Counted from the first letter of the stretch, positions 1-7,743 are shown. The stretch: DNA of 64,000 nucleotides from G963664585 sp963664585 (GCA_963664585.2 CAXXEO010000020.1:48422-112421), one strand, 5' to 3'. A program made the numbers and translations. Notes: generated by a model not told the origin, from the sequence alone.

Positions 1-1046
1 ATCTTAAGAGCGGCAGCAGCAGTTCTCTTGCCGTTTCTGGTCTGGAGCATATAGAGCTTACCCTTTTCGATGGTGAACTCCATGTCCTGCATGTCTTTGT
101 AGTGCTTTTCAAGGCGGGAAGAGATCTCGCAGAACTGCTTATATGCTTCTGGTGCAATCAGATTGAGCTCATCAATTGTCTTAGGGGTACGGATGCCGGC
201 CACGACGTCCTCGCCCTGTGCATTCATCAAAAACTCGCCATACAGCTTGTTTTCGCCGGTGGAGGGGTTTCTTGTGAAAGCAACGCCTGTACCAGAGTCA
301 TCGCCCATGTTGCCGAATACCATGGTCTGTACGCTGACTGCAGTTCCCCAGTTGTAGGGAATATCATTCATGCGTCTATAATAGATCGCTCTGGGATTGT
401 CCCACGAGCGGAAAACAGCCTTGATGGCTTCGAGCAGCTGCATAGCAGGGTCAGAGGGGAAATCAGTTCCCTTCTGCTTCTTGTAGTAAGCCTTAAAGAG
501 AACAACCAATTCTTTCAGATCGGCAGCATTCAGCTCGGTGTCCAGTTTGACGCCTTTTTTTTCTTTCATCTCGTCGATCAGGACTTCGAAGTTGTGCTTG
601 GGGACATCCATTACAACGTCCGAGAACATCTGAACGAATCTGCGGTAGCTGTCATATGCGAAGCGCTCGTTGCCGGTCAGCGCTGCAAAGCCCTTAACAA
701 CTTCATCATTGAGGCCCAAATTGAGGATTGTATCCATCATACCTGGCATTGAGGCTCTTGCTCCCGAGCGGACAGACACAAGCAGGGGATTTTTCACATC
801 TCCAAATTTCTTGCCGGAGATTTTCTCCAACTCAACCAATTGTTTTTGAATCTCTTCAACAATTTCGGGGGCAATGGTCTTGTTGTCCTCATAGTAACGT
901 GTGCAGGCTTCAGTTGTTACGGTGAAACCCTGAGGAACGGGCATGCCAAGACCGGTCATTTCTGCCAGGTTAGCGCCTTTTCCTCCAAGAAGCTCTCTCA
1001 ACTTGCCGCTTCCTTCGGAAAACAGATAAACGTATTTGTGTGCCAA
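1..1046 (-). CDS. ppdK: Pyruvate, phosphate dikinase, N-terminal part
   Basis: This enzyme interconverts pyruvate, ATP and phosphate with PEP, AMP and pyrophosphate in the cytoplasm. About 348 N-terminal residues lie in the window; the rest of the usual ~870 residues is cut off by the window edge. Seen: an opening FSEGSGKLRELLGGKGANL, then the family signature SVRSGARASMPGMMDTILN, and later MVFGNMGDDSGTGVAFTRNP, all typical of the nucleotide-binding half. The start is a TTG at 1046 with GGAGG at 1056-1060. In Clostridia this enzyme often runs glycolysis in the pyrophosphate-linked direction; a pyruvate kinase also lies in this window, so both PEP/pyruvate routes are encoded. It is transcribed away from the chorismate mutase gene. 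Confidence 0.96.
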   Translation of the reverse strand, partial: MAHKYVYLFSEGSGKLRELLGGKGANLAEMTGLGMPVPQGFTVTTEACTRYYEDNKTIAPEIVEEIQKQLVELEKISGKKFGDVKNPLLVSVRSGARASMPGMMDTILNLGLNDEVVKGFAALTGNERFAYDSYRRFVQMFSDVVMDVPKHNFEVLIDEMKEKKGVKLDTELNAADLKELVVLFKAYYKKQKGTDFPSDPAMQLLEAIKAVFRSWDNPRAIYYRRMNDIPYNWGTAVSVQTMVFGNMGDDSGTGVAFTRNPSTGENKLYGEFLMNAQGEDVVAGIRTPKTIDELNLIAPEAYKQFCEISSRLEKHYKDMQDMEFTIEKGKLYMLQTRNGKRTAAAALK

Positions 1047-1093
1047 TTTTCTCTACCTCCAGTTTAATTTATCCCAAAAAGCATGGAAACACA

Positions 1094-1112
1094 ATTATAG
1101 TACGATCCGTAC
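1094..1112 (-). promoter_or_regulatory. ppdK -10 box with adjacent dyad
   Basis: On the minus strand a perfect TATAAT (1094-1099) precedes ppdK by about 50 bp. Directly upstream of it, between the -10 and any -35, sits the palindrome GTACGATCCGTAC (1100-1112), a plausible operator position. No good -35 hexamer is visible, which would fit an activated promoter. Regulator unknown. Confidence 0.45.
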
Positions 1113-1243
1113 AGATTTGAGTCATGCCTGTCATCCCGCCGCTATGCTTTTATTCAAGGTGAAAAGACAGAAATCCTTTGAAATCTGAACTGTAAACAGT
1201 ATTGGACGTATATCATACTAATTCCAAATTAAACGGCAATAAG

Positions 1244-1285
1244 CCATATCTATTTTCTCTGCCGAAAGCAGGGGAAAACAGATAT
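1244..1285. repeat. Palindromic hairpin in ppdK/chorismate mutase gap
   Basis: A near-perfect inverted repeat from CATATCT to AGATATG with a CTGC/GCAG core. It is one of many GC-cored palindromes in gaps of this window. The rest of 1113-1408 shows no gene; a weak GGGGATTTTCC/GGAAATTCCC pairing at about 1343-1388 followed by T residues on the minus strand may terminate the chorismate mutase transcript. Confidence 0.5.
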
Positions 1286-1408
1286 GAAACTAGTTGCTTT
1301 TTAAAAGGAAATAGTACCAGAGTAATTATAACAAAAGAAAAAGGGAATTTCCACACCATTGTAAGATTTTTTGGCGGAAAATCCCCATTTATTCAATTTT
1401 TACAAATT

Positions 1409-1921
1409 TTATAGCAACATAAATTTCTCGGCCGTATCAGCCAGTACAGAAAGTGCCGCTGCAAAGTTGGGCTGAGACGTGTTGCCGATCAGTTCGATAT
1501 CCACTAAAAGTTTTCCGCCAGGCAAAGCCTGTGAACGAATATTGGCGATGTTGACCGCGGCACCGGCCAGCGGGGAGACATACCGGCAAAGTGCGTCAGG
1601 TGTATCAGAGAGGATGGCTCTTACAGAAGCACCGCCGGCTCCTGATGGAACTTGAAGGTCCTTGGGTACCACGCGATATTCATTCAGCTTGTTGAGATCC
1701 ATGATAATACCATATAGAAGCTTGATCCCAGCCATATTATCACCCATACGACTGTCCAGTCTGTCGAGTATTTCATGTTCGCGCTCGGGTGCATTGATAG
1801 GCAGTGCGTTGGCCTTTTTATATTCAGCTACCTTCGTCACCAGGTTCATTCGATCCATAAACAGGGTCAGAAGCTCTTCATCAATGTGGTCTATCTGGTT
1901 TCTTAGCTCTTTTAAATCCAT
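1409..1921 (-). CDS. Chorismate mutase (AroQ class) with C-terminal ACT-like domain
   Basis: Residues 1-80 (170 aa from the chosen start) match the all-helical AroQ chorismate mutase fold: LRNQIDHIDEELLTLFMDRM, a K-rich second helix and PEREHEILDRL. This domain turns chorismate into prephenate on the way to Phe and Tyr. The C-terminal ~75 residues (SDTPDALCRYVSPLAGAAVNIANIRS) look like the ACT domain that binds Phe in prephenate dehydratases, so feedback control is likely (inference). No dehydratase domain is present between them. The start at 1921 is chosen because GGAGG (1927-1931) precedes it; an in-frame ATG at 1972 lacks such a site. It stands alone rather than in an aromatic operon. A long leader lies upstream. 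Confidence 0.85.
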   Translation of the reverse strand: MDLKELRNQIDHIDEELLTLFMDRMNLVTKVAEYKKANALPINAPEREHEILDRLDSRMGDNMAGIKLLYGIIMDLNKLNEYRVVPKDLQVPSGAGGASVRAILSDTPDALCRYVSPLAGAAVNIANIRSQALPGGKLLVDIELIGNTSQPNFAAALSVLADTAEKFMLL

Positions 1922-1937
1922 AAAAACCTCCATATGT

Positions 1938-2024
1938 TTAAGTAATAAAAGGACAGCTGAGGATGATGTCAAAACAGTAAGGGTTAAGATGGTGAGACAA
2001 CCACCACTTGGGGATTGTGATCAT
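1938..2024 (-). CDS. Possible 28-codon leader peptide with tandem Trp
   Basis: An ATG-started 28-codon ORF in the leader of the chorismate mutase gene reads MITIPKWWLSHHLNPYCF and ends 16 bp before the mutase start, just ahead of its ribosome site. Tandem Trp codons, then Tyr and Phe codons, in front of an aromatic-pathway gene recall attenuation leaders. Against it: no clear ribosome site precedes the ATG and no classical terminator follows. It may be chance. Confidence 0.25.
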   Translation of the reverse strand: MITIPKWWLSHHLNPYCFDIILSCPFIT

Positions 2025-2224
2025 GTCGAAGCAGGGATACTACGCCAAACTATGACTTTGACCTAAACCAGTGAATGAGAAAGATTCTTCTTGAGGCGAA
2101 AATGAATTAGCGAATAATAAGTACCGATGCATCACTTATGTTTGCCCGGTATGCCGCACTGATCGGAAAATTCCCATATAACTATAAGTTATATAGTTCA
2201 CATATTCGGCCAACCGTTTTACTA

Positions 2225-2255
2225 ATTATATCATAATCTTTTGAATTTGTATCAA
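2225..2255 (-). promoter_or_regulatory. Candidate promoter of the chorismate mutase leader
   Basis: Minus-strand TATAAT (2225-2230) with TTGATA (2250-2255) 19 bp upstream, longer than ideal. It would give a leader of about 300 nt. The stretch 2025-2220 holds a possible hairpin ATAAGT/ACTTAT but matches no riboswitch or T-box I know. The 2256-2540 part of the gap shows no gene. Confidence 0.35.
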
Positions 2256-2540
2256 GATTTTAAACAAATGCAGCCAAAGTATGAACACCTATCTGCCTTA
2301 TATGTGTGAAAAGTGGACATGATTTTTCGTTGTCTGTGTACAACCACGCGATCCCGCAGGGGTTTTACTCATGGTTTAAACAATATTATAAGGAAGAAAA
2401 AGCCGGATTGTCAATACAGGCTTAGCAGAAGGATATAGGATATCAAGTTTTATTTTATAAGACTTTCATGATTTGATCTCCTATCCTAGTTCCTTGTAAA
2501 TCTCAATCTTATAAGACAATGAGTTGAATGTTCTTGTATA

Positions 2541-2592
2541 TTTTCCCGCCTTCGGCGGGGGAAGAAATCACAAGCTTGTTTTCAAGTTAATC
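2541..2592 (-). repeat. Palindromic element A1, damaged and cut by IS30
   Basis: The GC-rich core hairpin and the right-hand sequence (AAGAAATCACAAGCTTG, then CAAGTTAATC) match the 106-bp family described for 42311-42416. The remaining tail AACTATA lies at 3650-3656, beyond the inserted IS. The other half of the element, expected left of 2541, is not recognisable, so this copy was truncated or recombined apart from the insertion. Confidence 0.85.
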
Positions 2593-2619
2593 GCTACATT
2601 GTCAAGCCAAATGCGACAG
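2593..2619. repeat. IS30 inverted repeat, transposase 3' end
   Basis: 27 bp starting GCTACATTG; pairs with 3619-3645 with a few mismatches in the middle. It overlaps the last codons of the transposase gene (stop at 2602). Confidence 0.9.
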
Positions 2620-3543
2620 TTCGAGTAGAAAGAGCTGGGAAGGTGTATTCCAATTAAGACATTTTCGGGGTCTATTGTTTATAAGCAGAAGAGAAGAAGA
2701 CAGGTTTTGATGAGAAACAGTTGACAGAACAGTACCTTTCGGAAAGAACTCTCTGAGTAAACTGTTACCGTACTCATTGCTTCCTCTCTGATGCGGACAA
2801 TATGGATCAGCGAAATAAAGAGTTAAGCATAGATCTTTCTGGATTACATCATAACAGGCAAATTCACCGCCACGATCTGTTGTTGCTGTTTTGAATGTGC
2901 CTTGTGGCAATAAAGTGTGCAGGTGCTTGATTGCAGCTTCCATGGAAGCTGCCGTTCGATCAGGAATGGGAACGGCTGTATAGAACCTTGTTTTTCGTTC
3001 CACAAAGGTGGCCAAGCAACCGCTGGAACCCCTAGAGAAAACCACCGTATCAAGTTCCCAATGCCCAAATGTTTCTCTGGTATATACCTCTTTGGGTCTC
3101 TTGTGGATAGAAGTACCACGAGCATAATGCGCAAGATTTTTACAGCTTCTCTTTTTTCCATTACGGCGCAGCACATCTGCGGTAAGTCCGTTCAGTCGTC
3201 CGGCATAAAGCCAGTTGTATATGGTTTTAAAGCTCAGTTGGCTTGAAGTAACGGTATGTGATATTTGTTCTGGCGACCAGGTCTCTTTCAGCTTTTCTGC
3301 CACAACTGCGCACAACTCCTCGTTCCATTTCCCTTGAGGTTTGCTGTTGTGCCGTTTCTTCTGGTAATCCAGTTGTGCTTCTTCTGCGTTATACGCTCGG
3401 GCACCGTAAAAACGTTTCAATTCTCTAGCGATACTGCTGTGGTGACATCCCAGACGTGATGCGATTTTCCGGGTCGTATATCCGATTTGACGGAGTTCTT
3501 CTATCTTTCCTCGTTCGAATGTTGTAAAATGGTGGTGGCTCAT
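2602..3543 (-). CDS. IS30 family transposase
   Basis: A DDE transposase of 313 residues. N-terminal helix-turn-helix segment: FERGKIEELRQIGYTTRKIA then LGCHHSSIARELKR. The catalytic core shows the first Asp in HWELDTVV, the second in TTDRGGEFACYDV, and the Glu region in PHQRGSNEYGNSLLREFFP, matching the IS30 spacing. The start at 3543 is chosen because AGGAGG lies 5 bases upstream; an upstream in-frame start at 3576 has no such site. The reading frame is unbroken, so the element may still move. Confidence 0.95.
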   Translation of the reverse strand: MSHHHFTTFERGKIEELRQIGYTTRKIASRLGCHHSSIARELKRFYGARAYNAEEAQLDYQKKRHNSKPQGKWNEELCAVVAEKLKETWSPEQISHTVTSSQLSFKTIYNWLYAGRLNGLTADVLRRNGKKRSCKNLAHYARGTSIHKRPKEVYTRETFGHWELDTVVFSRGSSGCLATFVERKTRFYTAVPIPDRTAASMEAAIKHLHTLLPQGTFKTATTDRGGEFACYDVIQKDLCLTLYFADPYCPHQRGSNEYGNSLLREFFPKGTVLSTVSHQNLSSSLLLINNRPRKCLNWNTPSQLFLLELSHLA

Positions 3544-3618
3544 GGCTGCCTCCTTGTGTGAATGTTGTTGTTGCAAACTCTATTCTACACGTTTTGGCTG
3601 CCTTGGGCTATCTTTTTT

Positions 3619-3645
3619 CTGTCGCATTTCATTTTACAATGTAGC
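3619..3645. repeat. IS30 inverted repeat, transposase 5' end
   Basis: 27 bp ending CAATGTAGC, the mirror of the repeat at 2593-2619. It lies 75 bp upstream of the transposase start. Confidence 0.9.
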
Positions 3646-3711
3646 AATCAACTATAAAGCTCTTCAAATAGAAAAACTCCCACGCCAAAAAAAGGCAGGG
3701 AGTTTTGATCT

Positions 3712-4119
3712 TTATTTTACCTGAAAGAATTCGATGCTTTCGCCGTCAGGCCCGCCCACGAAGGCGTTTATCTTGATGGCTGGCGGTTCGGTTGTCAGGA
3801 CCCCTTCACGGGGAGGGGTCCGAGGAGTAGCACCTGCTGCCAACGCGGCCTCATAGGCAGCAGGCAGATCGTCGGTAGCGATGGCGATGTGGGCCCAGCG
3901 TGCATTGGCCTCGTCGCCGCTTTGTCCCCAGGGCAGCAGTTCAACTCTGGCGCCGCCGCCGATATCAACCATATATACCTTTCCTTTATTCGGCACATCA
4001 AAGGTGTAGTAAAGATGGCCCCCTAGTCCCTCAATATAAAACTTCATACTTTTTTCCACATCTGAACAAATAAGCCCTATGTGATGGAATCCGGTGATAA
4101 GTCCTTTTTCGTTTTCCAC
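3712..4119 (-). CDS. VOC (glyoxalase/dioxygenase fold) protein
   Basis: A 135-residue single-domain vicinal oxygen chelate protein. Candidate metal ligands are the His in FHHIGLIC (about 12), the Glu in RVELLPWG (about 60), the His in WAHIAIA (about 75) and the Glu in ESIEFFQ (about 129). Family members include lactoylglutathione lyase and methylmalonyl-CoA epimerase; the substrate here cannot be read. Start is GTG at 4119 with AAGGAGG 7 bases upstream. It lies downstream of the IclR gene on the same strand and may belong to the same regulon as the operon at 5430-7743, which contains another VOC gene. Confidence 0.8.
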   Translation of the reverse strand: MENEKGLITGFHHIGLICSDVEKSMKFYIEGLGGHLYYTFDVPNKGKVYMVDIGGGARVELLPWGQSGDEANARWAHIAIATDDLPAAYEAALAAGATPRTPPREGVLTTEPPAIKINAFVGGPDGESIEFFQVK

Positions 4120-4266
4120 TGAAGCGCCTCCTTATTTTTAATGATAAGCCAACACACCACAGGGTGGCTGGCAGCTTGCTCTTGTTAAATAATAGGAATA
4201 GGTTCGTGACAGTTATATTGGGTACATCATTTTTACACTTCATGCTGTTACAAAGATATGCTTATA

Positions 4267-4359
4267 TCGATTTAACAAATCAAGAGGAAAATTTGAATTC
4301 TGCCTGCCACGCCATAGGCGGAGAAGACAGATAGAAGACCCATTTATTTAGAAATTGCT
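4267..4359. repeat. Family B intergenic repeat, copy B1
   Basis: AT-rich arms around a CGCCATAGGCG core, followed by GAAGACCCATTTAT and ending AAATTGCT. It resembles 50096-50180 (shared AAGAGGAAAATTTGAA-like left arm and AGACCCATTTAT) and 45590-45662. Confidence 0.6.
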
Positions 4360-4387
4360 TTCAGGCGGTGCGGGTACAGTTTTGGGT

Positions 4388-5158
4388 TTATTTTCTTAGG
4401 CATCCCAGCTGAGTCGAAATATTCTGTGCGGCATCTGCAACCTTGCGTATATACTCTGCGCTGTCTTTTGGAAAGCGAAACGCGGGCCATGACACCGCAA
4501 TACTGCCCATCGCCCTGCCGCGCACATCAAAAAACGGAGCAGCCACGCAGCCTACATCGTCTCCCATGCTTCCGTCTCGTACAGCATATCCACGCTCACG
4601 GATTATTTGTAGTTCATTCTTTAGCCTACGAGAGCTCTCCTGATCAGTTTCTCCCTTGCTGGATAGTGCTTCGTTCCACACATCCTCACAAAGAAAGGCC
4701 AGGATAGCTTTCCCGCTGGCTCCATGCCAGAGCGGTTCGACGCTTCCAATCCTCACCGACTGTTTGATGACCTGGGGACTTTCCACTTGCTCCAAACATA
4801 TCCTCTCAAGCCCCTTGAACACATAAATATGAGAGGTTTCCTGTGTGGCGTCTGTCAGTTCCCGCAGTATCGGAATGCTGATGCGCCTAAGATCGAGGGT
4901 ATCTCCGGCCACCTGTCCCAGATAATAGATCTTACTGCCAAGCATATATTTGTTGGTAATGCTGTCCCTGGTCAGAAAGCCCATGTCTACAATGGTAGTC
5001 AGCAGTCTCGATGTTGTGGATTTTGCCATGCCCATTTTTTTGGCAATCTCGGTCAGCGTCAGATTCCTTTGATTCCAGCCAAAGCACATGAGGATATTAA
5101 AGGCTTTTTCAATACTCTTTACGTTTTTGGATTCTTCTTTTTCAATCATATTGCACAT
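4388..5158 (-). CDS. IclR family transcriptional regulator
   Basis: 256 residues: N-terminal winged helix (SIEKAFNILMCFG, LTLTEIAKKMGMAKSTTSRLL) followed by the IclR effector-binding domain (WHGASGKAILAFL, ERGYAVRDGSMGDDVGCVAAPFFD). Such proteins usually control a neighbouring catabolic operon in response to its substrate. The natural candidate target is the minus-strand operon at 5430-7743 just upstream, separated by a strong terminator. The start at 5158 has GGAG seven bases upstream; alternatives are TTG at 5173 and ATG at 5149. The ligand is not predictable. Confidence 0.88.
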   Translation of the reverse strand: MCNMIEKEESKNVKSIEKAFNILMCFGWNQRNLTLTEIAKKMGMAKSTTSRLLTTIVDMGFLTRDSITNKYMLGSKIYYLGQVAGDTLDLRRISIPILRELTDATQETSHIYVFKGLERICLEQVESPQVIKQSVRIGSVEPLWHGASGKAILAFLCEDVWNEALSSKGETDQESSRRLKNELQIIRERGYAVRDGSMGDDVGCVAAPFFDVRGRAMGSIAVSWPAFRFPKDSAEYIRKVADAAQNISTQLGCLRK

Positions 5159-5357
5159 AGTACACTCCAACAACTGCTATTAATTTTTATTATAACATAA
5201 AAGCTTTTGTTCTACACCGATAATTTATATGACAGCACCGCGTAATCCGGTTAGTATTAAATTCCATTTATTTTATATAACATTTTATTTTTACTCCGTT
5301 TCCCTGCGGGAGGCGGGAAAAAACAGAATCAGGATTATTGGCGTTTAATTTGGGATA

Positions 5358-5408
5358 GGTTCAAAAACAAAACACGAAAGCAACGCTTTCGTGTTTTGTT
5401 TTTGAACC
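5358..5408. terminator. Perfect 24-bp hairpin between aroQ-like operon and iclR
   Basis: Two 24-base arms are exact complements around a 3-base loop; the inner part is CACGAAAGC/GCTTTCGTG and the outer part is A-rich then T-rich. It lies 22 bp past the stop of the dehydroquinase gene on the minus strand and should end that operon. Confidence 0.85.
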
Positions 5409-5429
5409 AAGATGTATCGTGCCAACTGA

Positions 5430-5873
5430 TTACTTGCCGTTAATGAGATTAACTGCGCCTCTCAGCCCCAGCGTATACACGTCGGCTCCCAGGCCGATAA
5501 TGATTCCCGCTGCAAGAGGCGACACCACTGAATGATGCCTCCACTCTTCTCTTTTGTGGACGTTGGACATGTGTAGTTCGATAATGGGGCACTCGAGAAT
5601 AGCCAGCGCATCATGCAGTGCCCAGCTATAATGTGTCCATGCACCCGCATTGATCAAAACGGCATCCACTTGATCAAGGTATGCCTTGTGGATTCGCTCA
5701 ACAATCTCACCCTCGAAATTGGTCTGAAAGTTCTCCACCTCGACGCCAAGTTCCTTTGCAAGCGTTTCCACATTTTTGTTGATTTCATCCAGCGTGATAG
5801 TGCCATACTGCTTGGGATCTCTTTTCCCAAACATGTTGTGATTGACACAATGAAGCAAAAGAATTTTTTTCAT
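5430..5873 (-). CDS. aroQ: Type II 3-dehydroquinate dehydratase-like protein
   Basis: 147 residues with the type II dehydroquinase fold, which forms dodecamers and removes water from 3-dehydroquinate. Catalytic positions are kept: Arg and Tyr in KRDPKQYG (about 18-25), Asn and His in INAGAWTHYS (about 74-82), His in IELHMSN and Arg in REEWRHHS. The first loop differs from the family: the common NGPNLNLLG is HCVNHNMFG here, and PGAYT is AGAWT. Placed last in an operon with MaoC-like, ketopantoate-reductase-like and VOC genes rather than with shikimate genes, so it is more likely a catabolic relative than the biosynthetic enzyme (inference). ATG start with GGAG eight bases upstream. Confidence 0.8.
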   Translation of the reverse strand: MKKILLLHCVNHNMFGKRDPKQYGTITLDEINKNVETLAKELGVEVENFQTNFEGEIVERIHKAYLDQVDAVLINAGAWTHYSWALHDALAILECPIIELHMSNVHKREEWRHHSVVSPLAAGIIIGLGADVYTLGLRGAVNLINGK

Positions 5874-5897
5874 GACAGCATCTCCTTAAATTATTTA

Positions 5898-6293
5898 TTA
5901 ACCCCTTGGTTTGATTTCCAAATACTTTTGAATCTCACCCGAAGATGCCTGCGATAATTCTATCATAATGCCGTCAGGAATCATAAACCAATTTCTCCCC
6001 TGTGGCATTTCACTTACCTCTCCATAGAGATAAACTTCATTAAGAGCAGCCTCAAGATCTTTGGTAAAGATTCCGATGTGCCATATTCGCTCTTCTTCGT
6101 GATCATAATTTTTGAAATCGGGTGCGCTGGTCAGTTGGATGCCGCCAATCCAAATTTGCTCAGGATTTTCAGGATTCCCGCTGACTTCACGGATATCAAA
6201 GCCAAGCGCCTCAGTAAAAAACTGTATGTGCCACCGGATGTCTTTGACCTTCAGCGCCACATGCTCCAGATAAGATTTCTTTGTGTATGCCAA
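5898..6293 (-). CDS. VOC family protein
   Basis: 131 residues with a vicinal oxygen chelate fold: His in LEHVALKVKDI (about 11), a middle segment GGIQLTSAP where a ligand Glu is not obvious, His in WHIGIFTKDLEAAL (about 73) and Glu in MIELSQAS (about 112). The start is TTG at 6293 with GGAGG (6301-6305) seven bases upstream, inside the end of the preceding gene, so translation is probably coupled. Second gene from the end of the operon 7743-5430. It may isomerise or cleave an intermediate; the reaction is unknown. Confidence 0.78.
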   Translation of the reverse strand: MAYTKKSYLEHVALKVKDIRWHIQFFTEALGFDIREVSGNPENPEQIWIGGIQLTSAPDFKNYDHEEERIWHIGIFTKDLEAALNEVYLYGEVSEMPQGRNWFMIPDGIMIELSQASSGEIQKYLEIKPRG

Positions 6294-6297
6294 CCAA

Positions 6298-7275
6298 TTA
6301 CCTCCGTTCGCCGGCGTAATGCTGCCGCCAATATTCCAGTCCTTTTACACACGCCACCAGTGTTTCATTGATAGGCGTGGGAACACCACATCGCTTTCCC
6401 CAGCGGACAATTGAGCCGTTTATATAGTCAATTTCGGTTGGTACGCCTTTTTCCAGACTCTGCTGGATAGAGGTTTTAAACCCTTCAGGCAGCCCAGCTG
6501 AAGTCTTATACCAAATTTTCTCGGCATCCTCAGTGGAAAGAGCAATCCCATTCGCGCGGGCAACGGCGATGCCTTCGCAGATGGCGGCAAGACCAATTTG
6601 CTTGAGCTCAGGCAAAACCTCGTGATCGTAGATGTCGTATAGCCCGCCATAAGGCAGCTTGGTCACTCCACAGAGTGCCCCTGCAGCAACATTGATCAGA
6701 AGTTTATCCCAGATCATTCCTTTAATGTTGACGCTAACCTCTGTCGTGATGCCTGATTTTGTCAACTCCCGTGCCATATTTTCAATCCTGTCGGTCCGTC
6801 TGCCGCTCATCTCACCGATATAGGTCAGCTTGCCTTTTGTAGTCGCGATTGTTTTTCCGGCTTCCAGCAACTGGCCGCCTACATAGGTTTTTCCGCCGAT
6901 CACTCTGCTTTCACCAATGATATCGATGATGGTATCTTCGTTGCCGAGGCCATTCTGCAGGGAGATGACTAATGTATTTTCTCCGATGACGGAGCTTTTT
7001 TGGGCTTCTTCGACGGCCGTCCGCGTGGCAAATGATTTAACGAGGACAATGACAAGATCCACAGGGCCTAACCCGCTGCAGCTTGTCTGTGACTTAACCC
7101 GGACATATCTTTGAGGTGTTTTGTCCGTTCCGTCGATCAACAGAAGTCCGTTTTGGTTGATTGCATCCACATGCTCCACCCAACTATCCACCAGGATGAT
7201 GTCATGGTCTGCTTCGGCGAGTGTGCCCCCGATAGCACTGCCCAGCGAACCGGAACCGAGCATACATATTTTCAT
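6298..7275 (-). CDS. 2-dehydropantoate 2-reductase family protein
   Basis: 325 residues of the ApbA/PanE family of NADP-dependent 2-oxoacid reductases. N-terminal Rossmann motif MLGSGSLGSAIGG, a catalytic-type Lys in WDKLLINVAAGALCG and the C-terminal helical domain ending PTPINETLVACVKG. True PanE makes pantoate for coenzyme A; this copy lies in a catabolic-type operon between MaoC-like and VOC genes, so it probably reduces a different 2-oxo acid (inference). It ends 4 bp before the VOC start and begins 18 bp after the MaoC stop. Confidence 0.82.
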   Translation of the reverse strand: MKICMLGSGSLGSAIGGTLAEADHDIILVDSWVEHVDAINQNGLLLIDGTDKTPQRYVRVKSQTSCSGLGPVDLVIVLVKSFATRTAVEEAQKSSVIGENTLVISLQNGLGNEDTIIDIIGESRVIGGKTYVGGQLLEAGKTIATTKGKLTYIGEMSGRRTDRIENMARELTKSGITTEVSVNIKGMIWDKLLINVAAGALCGVTKLPYGGLYDIYDHEVLPELKQIGLAAICEGIAVARANGIALSTEDAEKIWYKTSAGLPEGFKTSIQQSLEKGVPTEIDYINGSIVRWGKRCGVPTPINETLVACVKGLEYWRQHYAGERR

Positions 7276-7293
7276 AGCATCATTCCTTTATTT

Positions 7294-7743
7294 TCATTCT
7301 TTTTCGATCGGAAAAAACTTGAGGATGTGATTTGCCACAACCACAACTTCACCCTGTTGATTGACAATTTCGAGTTTAGCTATTGATTTCAGAGATACAT
7401 GGTCGATGCTGGTGATGGTGTAAATCGATGTTACGGTATCCCCAAAATATACGGGTTTGACAAACCGCACATGATCATATCCATACGAAACGGAGGGGAG
7501 GGGGGACCTTGCCTGAGTCTGGATTAGTGTTGAAGCAGTTGAACCGAACGCAAAGGTCAGCATGCCATGAGCAATACGGGTTTTATACTTTGTGGTGTTC
7601 ATAAAGGCTTCATTCATGTGCATTTGGCTGAAATCCCCCGTGATTCCCGCAAACAAATACACATCTGACTCACTGATTGTCTTGGTAAAAGTGCAACTAT
7701 CCCCGATTTCAAACGGGACTCTGGGCTGTATCATTTCTGACAT
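7294..7743 (-). CDS. MaoC-like (hot-dog fold) dehydratase
   Basis: 149 residues with one hot-dog domain. The hydratase motif is present as GITGDFSQMHMNEAF, with the Asp and His of the R-specific enoyl-CoA hydratase dyad, followed by RIAHGMLTFAFGSTAST. Family members hydrate or dehydrate enoyl-CoA or related thioesters. First gene of the minus-strand operon; the promoter at 7984-8012 and a dyad at 7952-7968 lie upstream. Its presence argues that the pathway passes through a hydroxyacyl or enol intermediate, but no CoA ligase or transferase is seen nearby. Confidence 0.82.
   Translation of the reverse strand: MSEMIQPRVPFEIGDSCTFTKTISESDVYLFAGITGDFSQMHMNEAFMNTTKYKTRIAHGMLTFAFGSTASTLIQTQARSPLPSVSYGYDHVRFVKPVYFGDTVTSIYTITSIDHVSLKSIAKLEIVNQQGEVVVVANHILKFFPIEKE

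Larger units (their letters stand above)
2593..3645 (-). mobile_element. IS30-family insertion sequence, 1053 bp, intact
   Basis: Bounded by 27-bp imperfect inverted repeats (2593-2619 and 3619-3645) that begin GCTACATTG and end with GCGACAG inside. The sequence AATC is present at 2589-2592 and again at 3646-3649, which fits a 4-bp target duplication. Removing the element and one AATC restores the end of a family A repeat (AAGTTAATCAACTATA). One transposase gene fills the element. Confidence 0.92.

Noticed and set aside
1202..1414. 70-codon plus-strand frame opposite the chorismate mutase gap
   Set aside because: It runs through the 1244-1285 palindrome and has no start signal.
1940..2030. 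T-box in front of chorismate mutase (AGTGGTGG on the minus strand)
   Set aside because: The T-box core, specifier stem and a competing terminator are all missing.
2100..2200. GGGCAAAC stretch in the chorismate mutase leader as a c-di-GMP riboswitch
   Set aside because: The GEMM fold needs a second conserved part (GACGCAAAGC and a receptor for the tetraloop); neither is present.
2593..3645. IS30 transposase as the enzyme moving family A repeats
   Set aside because: Its 27-bp ends share no sequence with the TATAG ends of family A.
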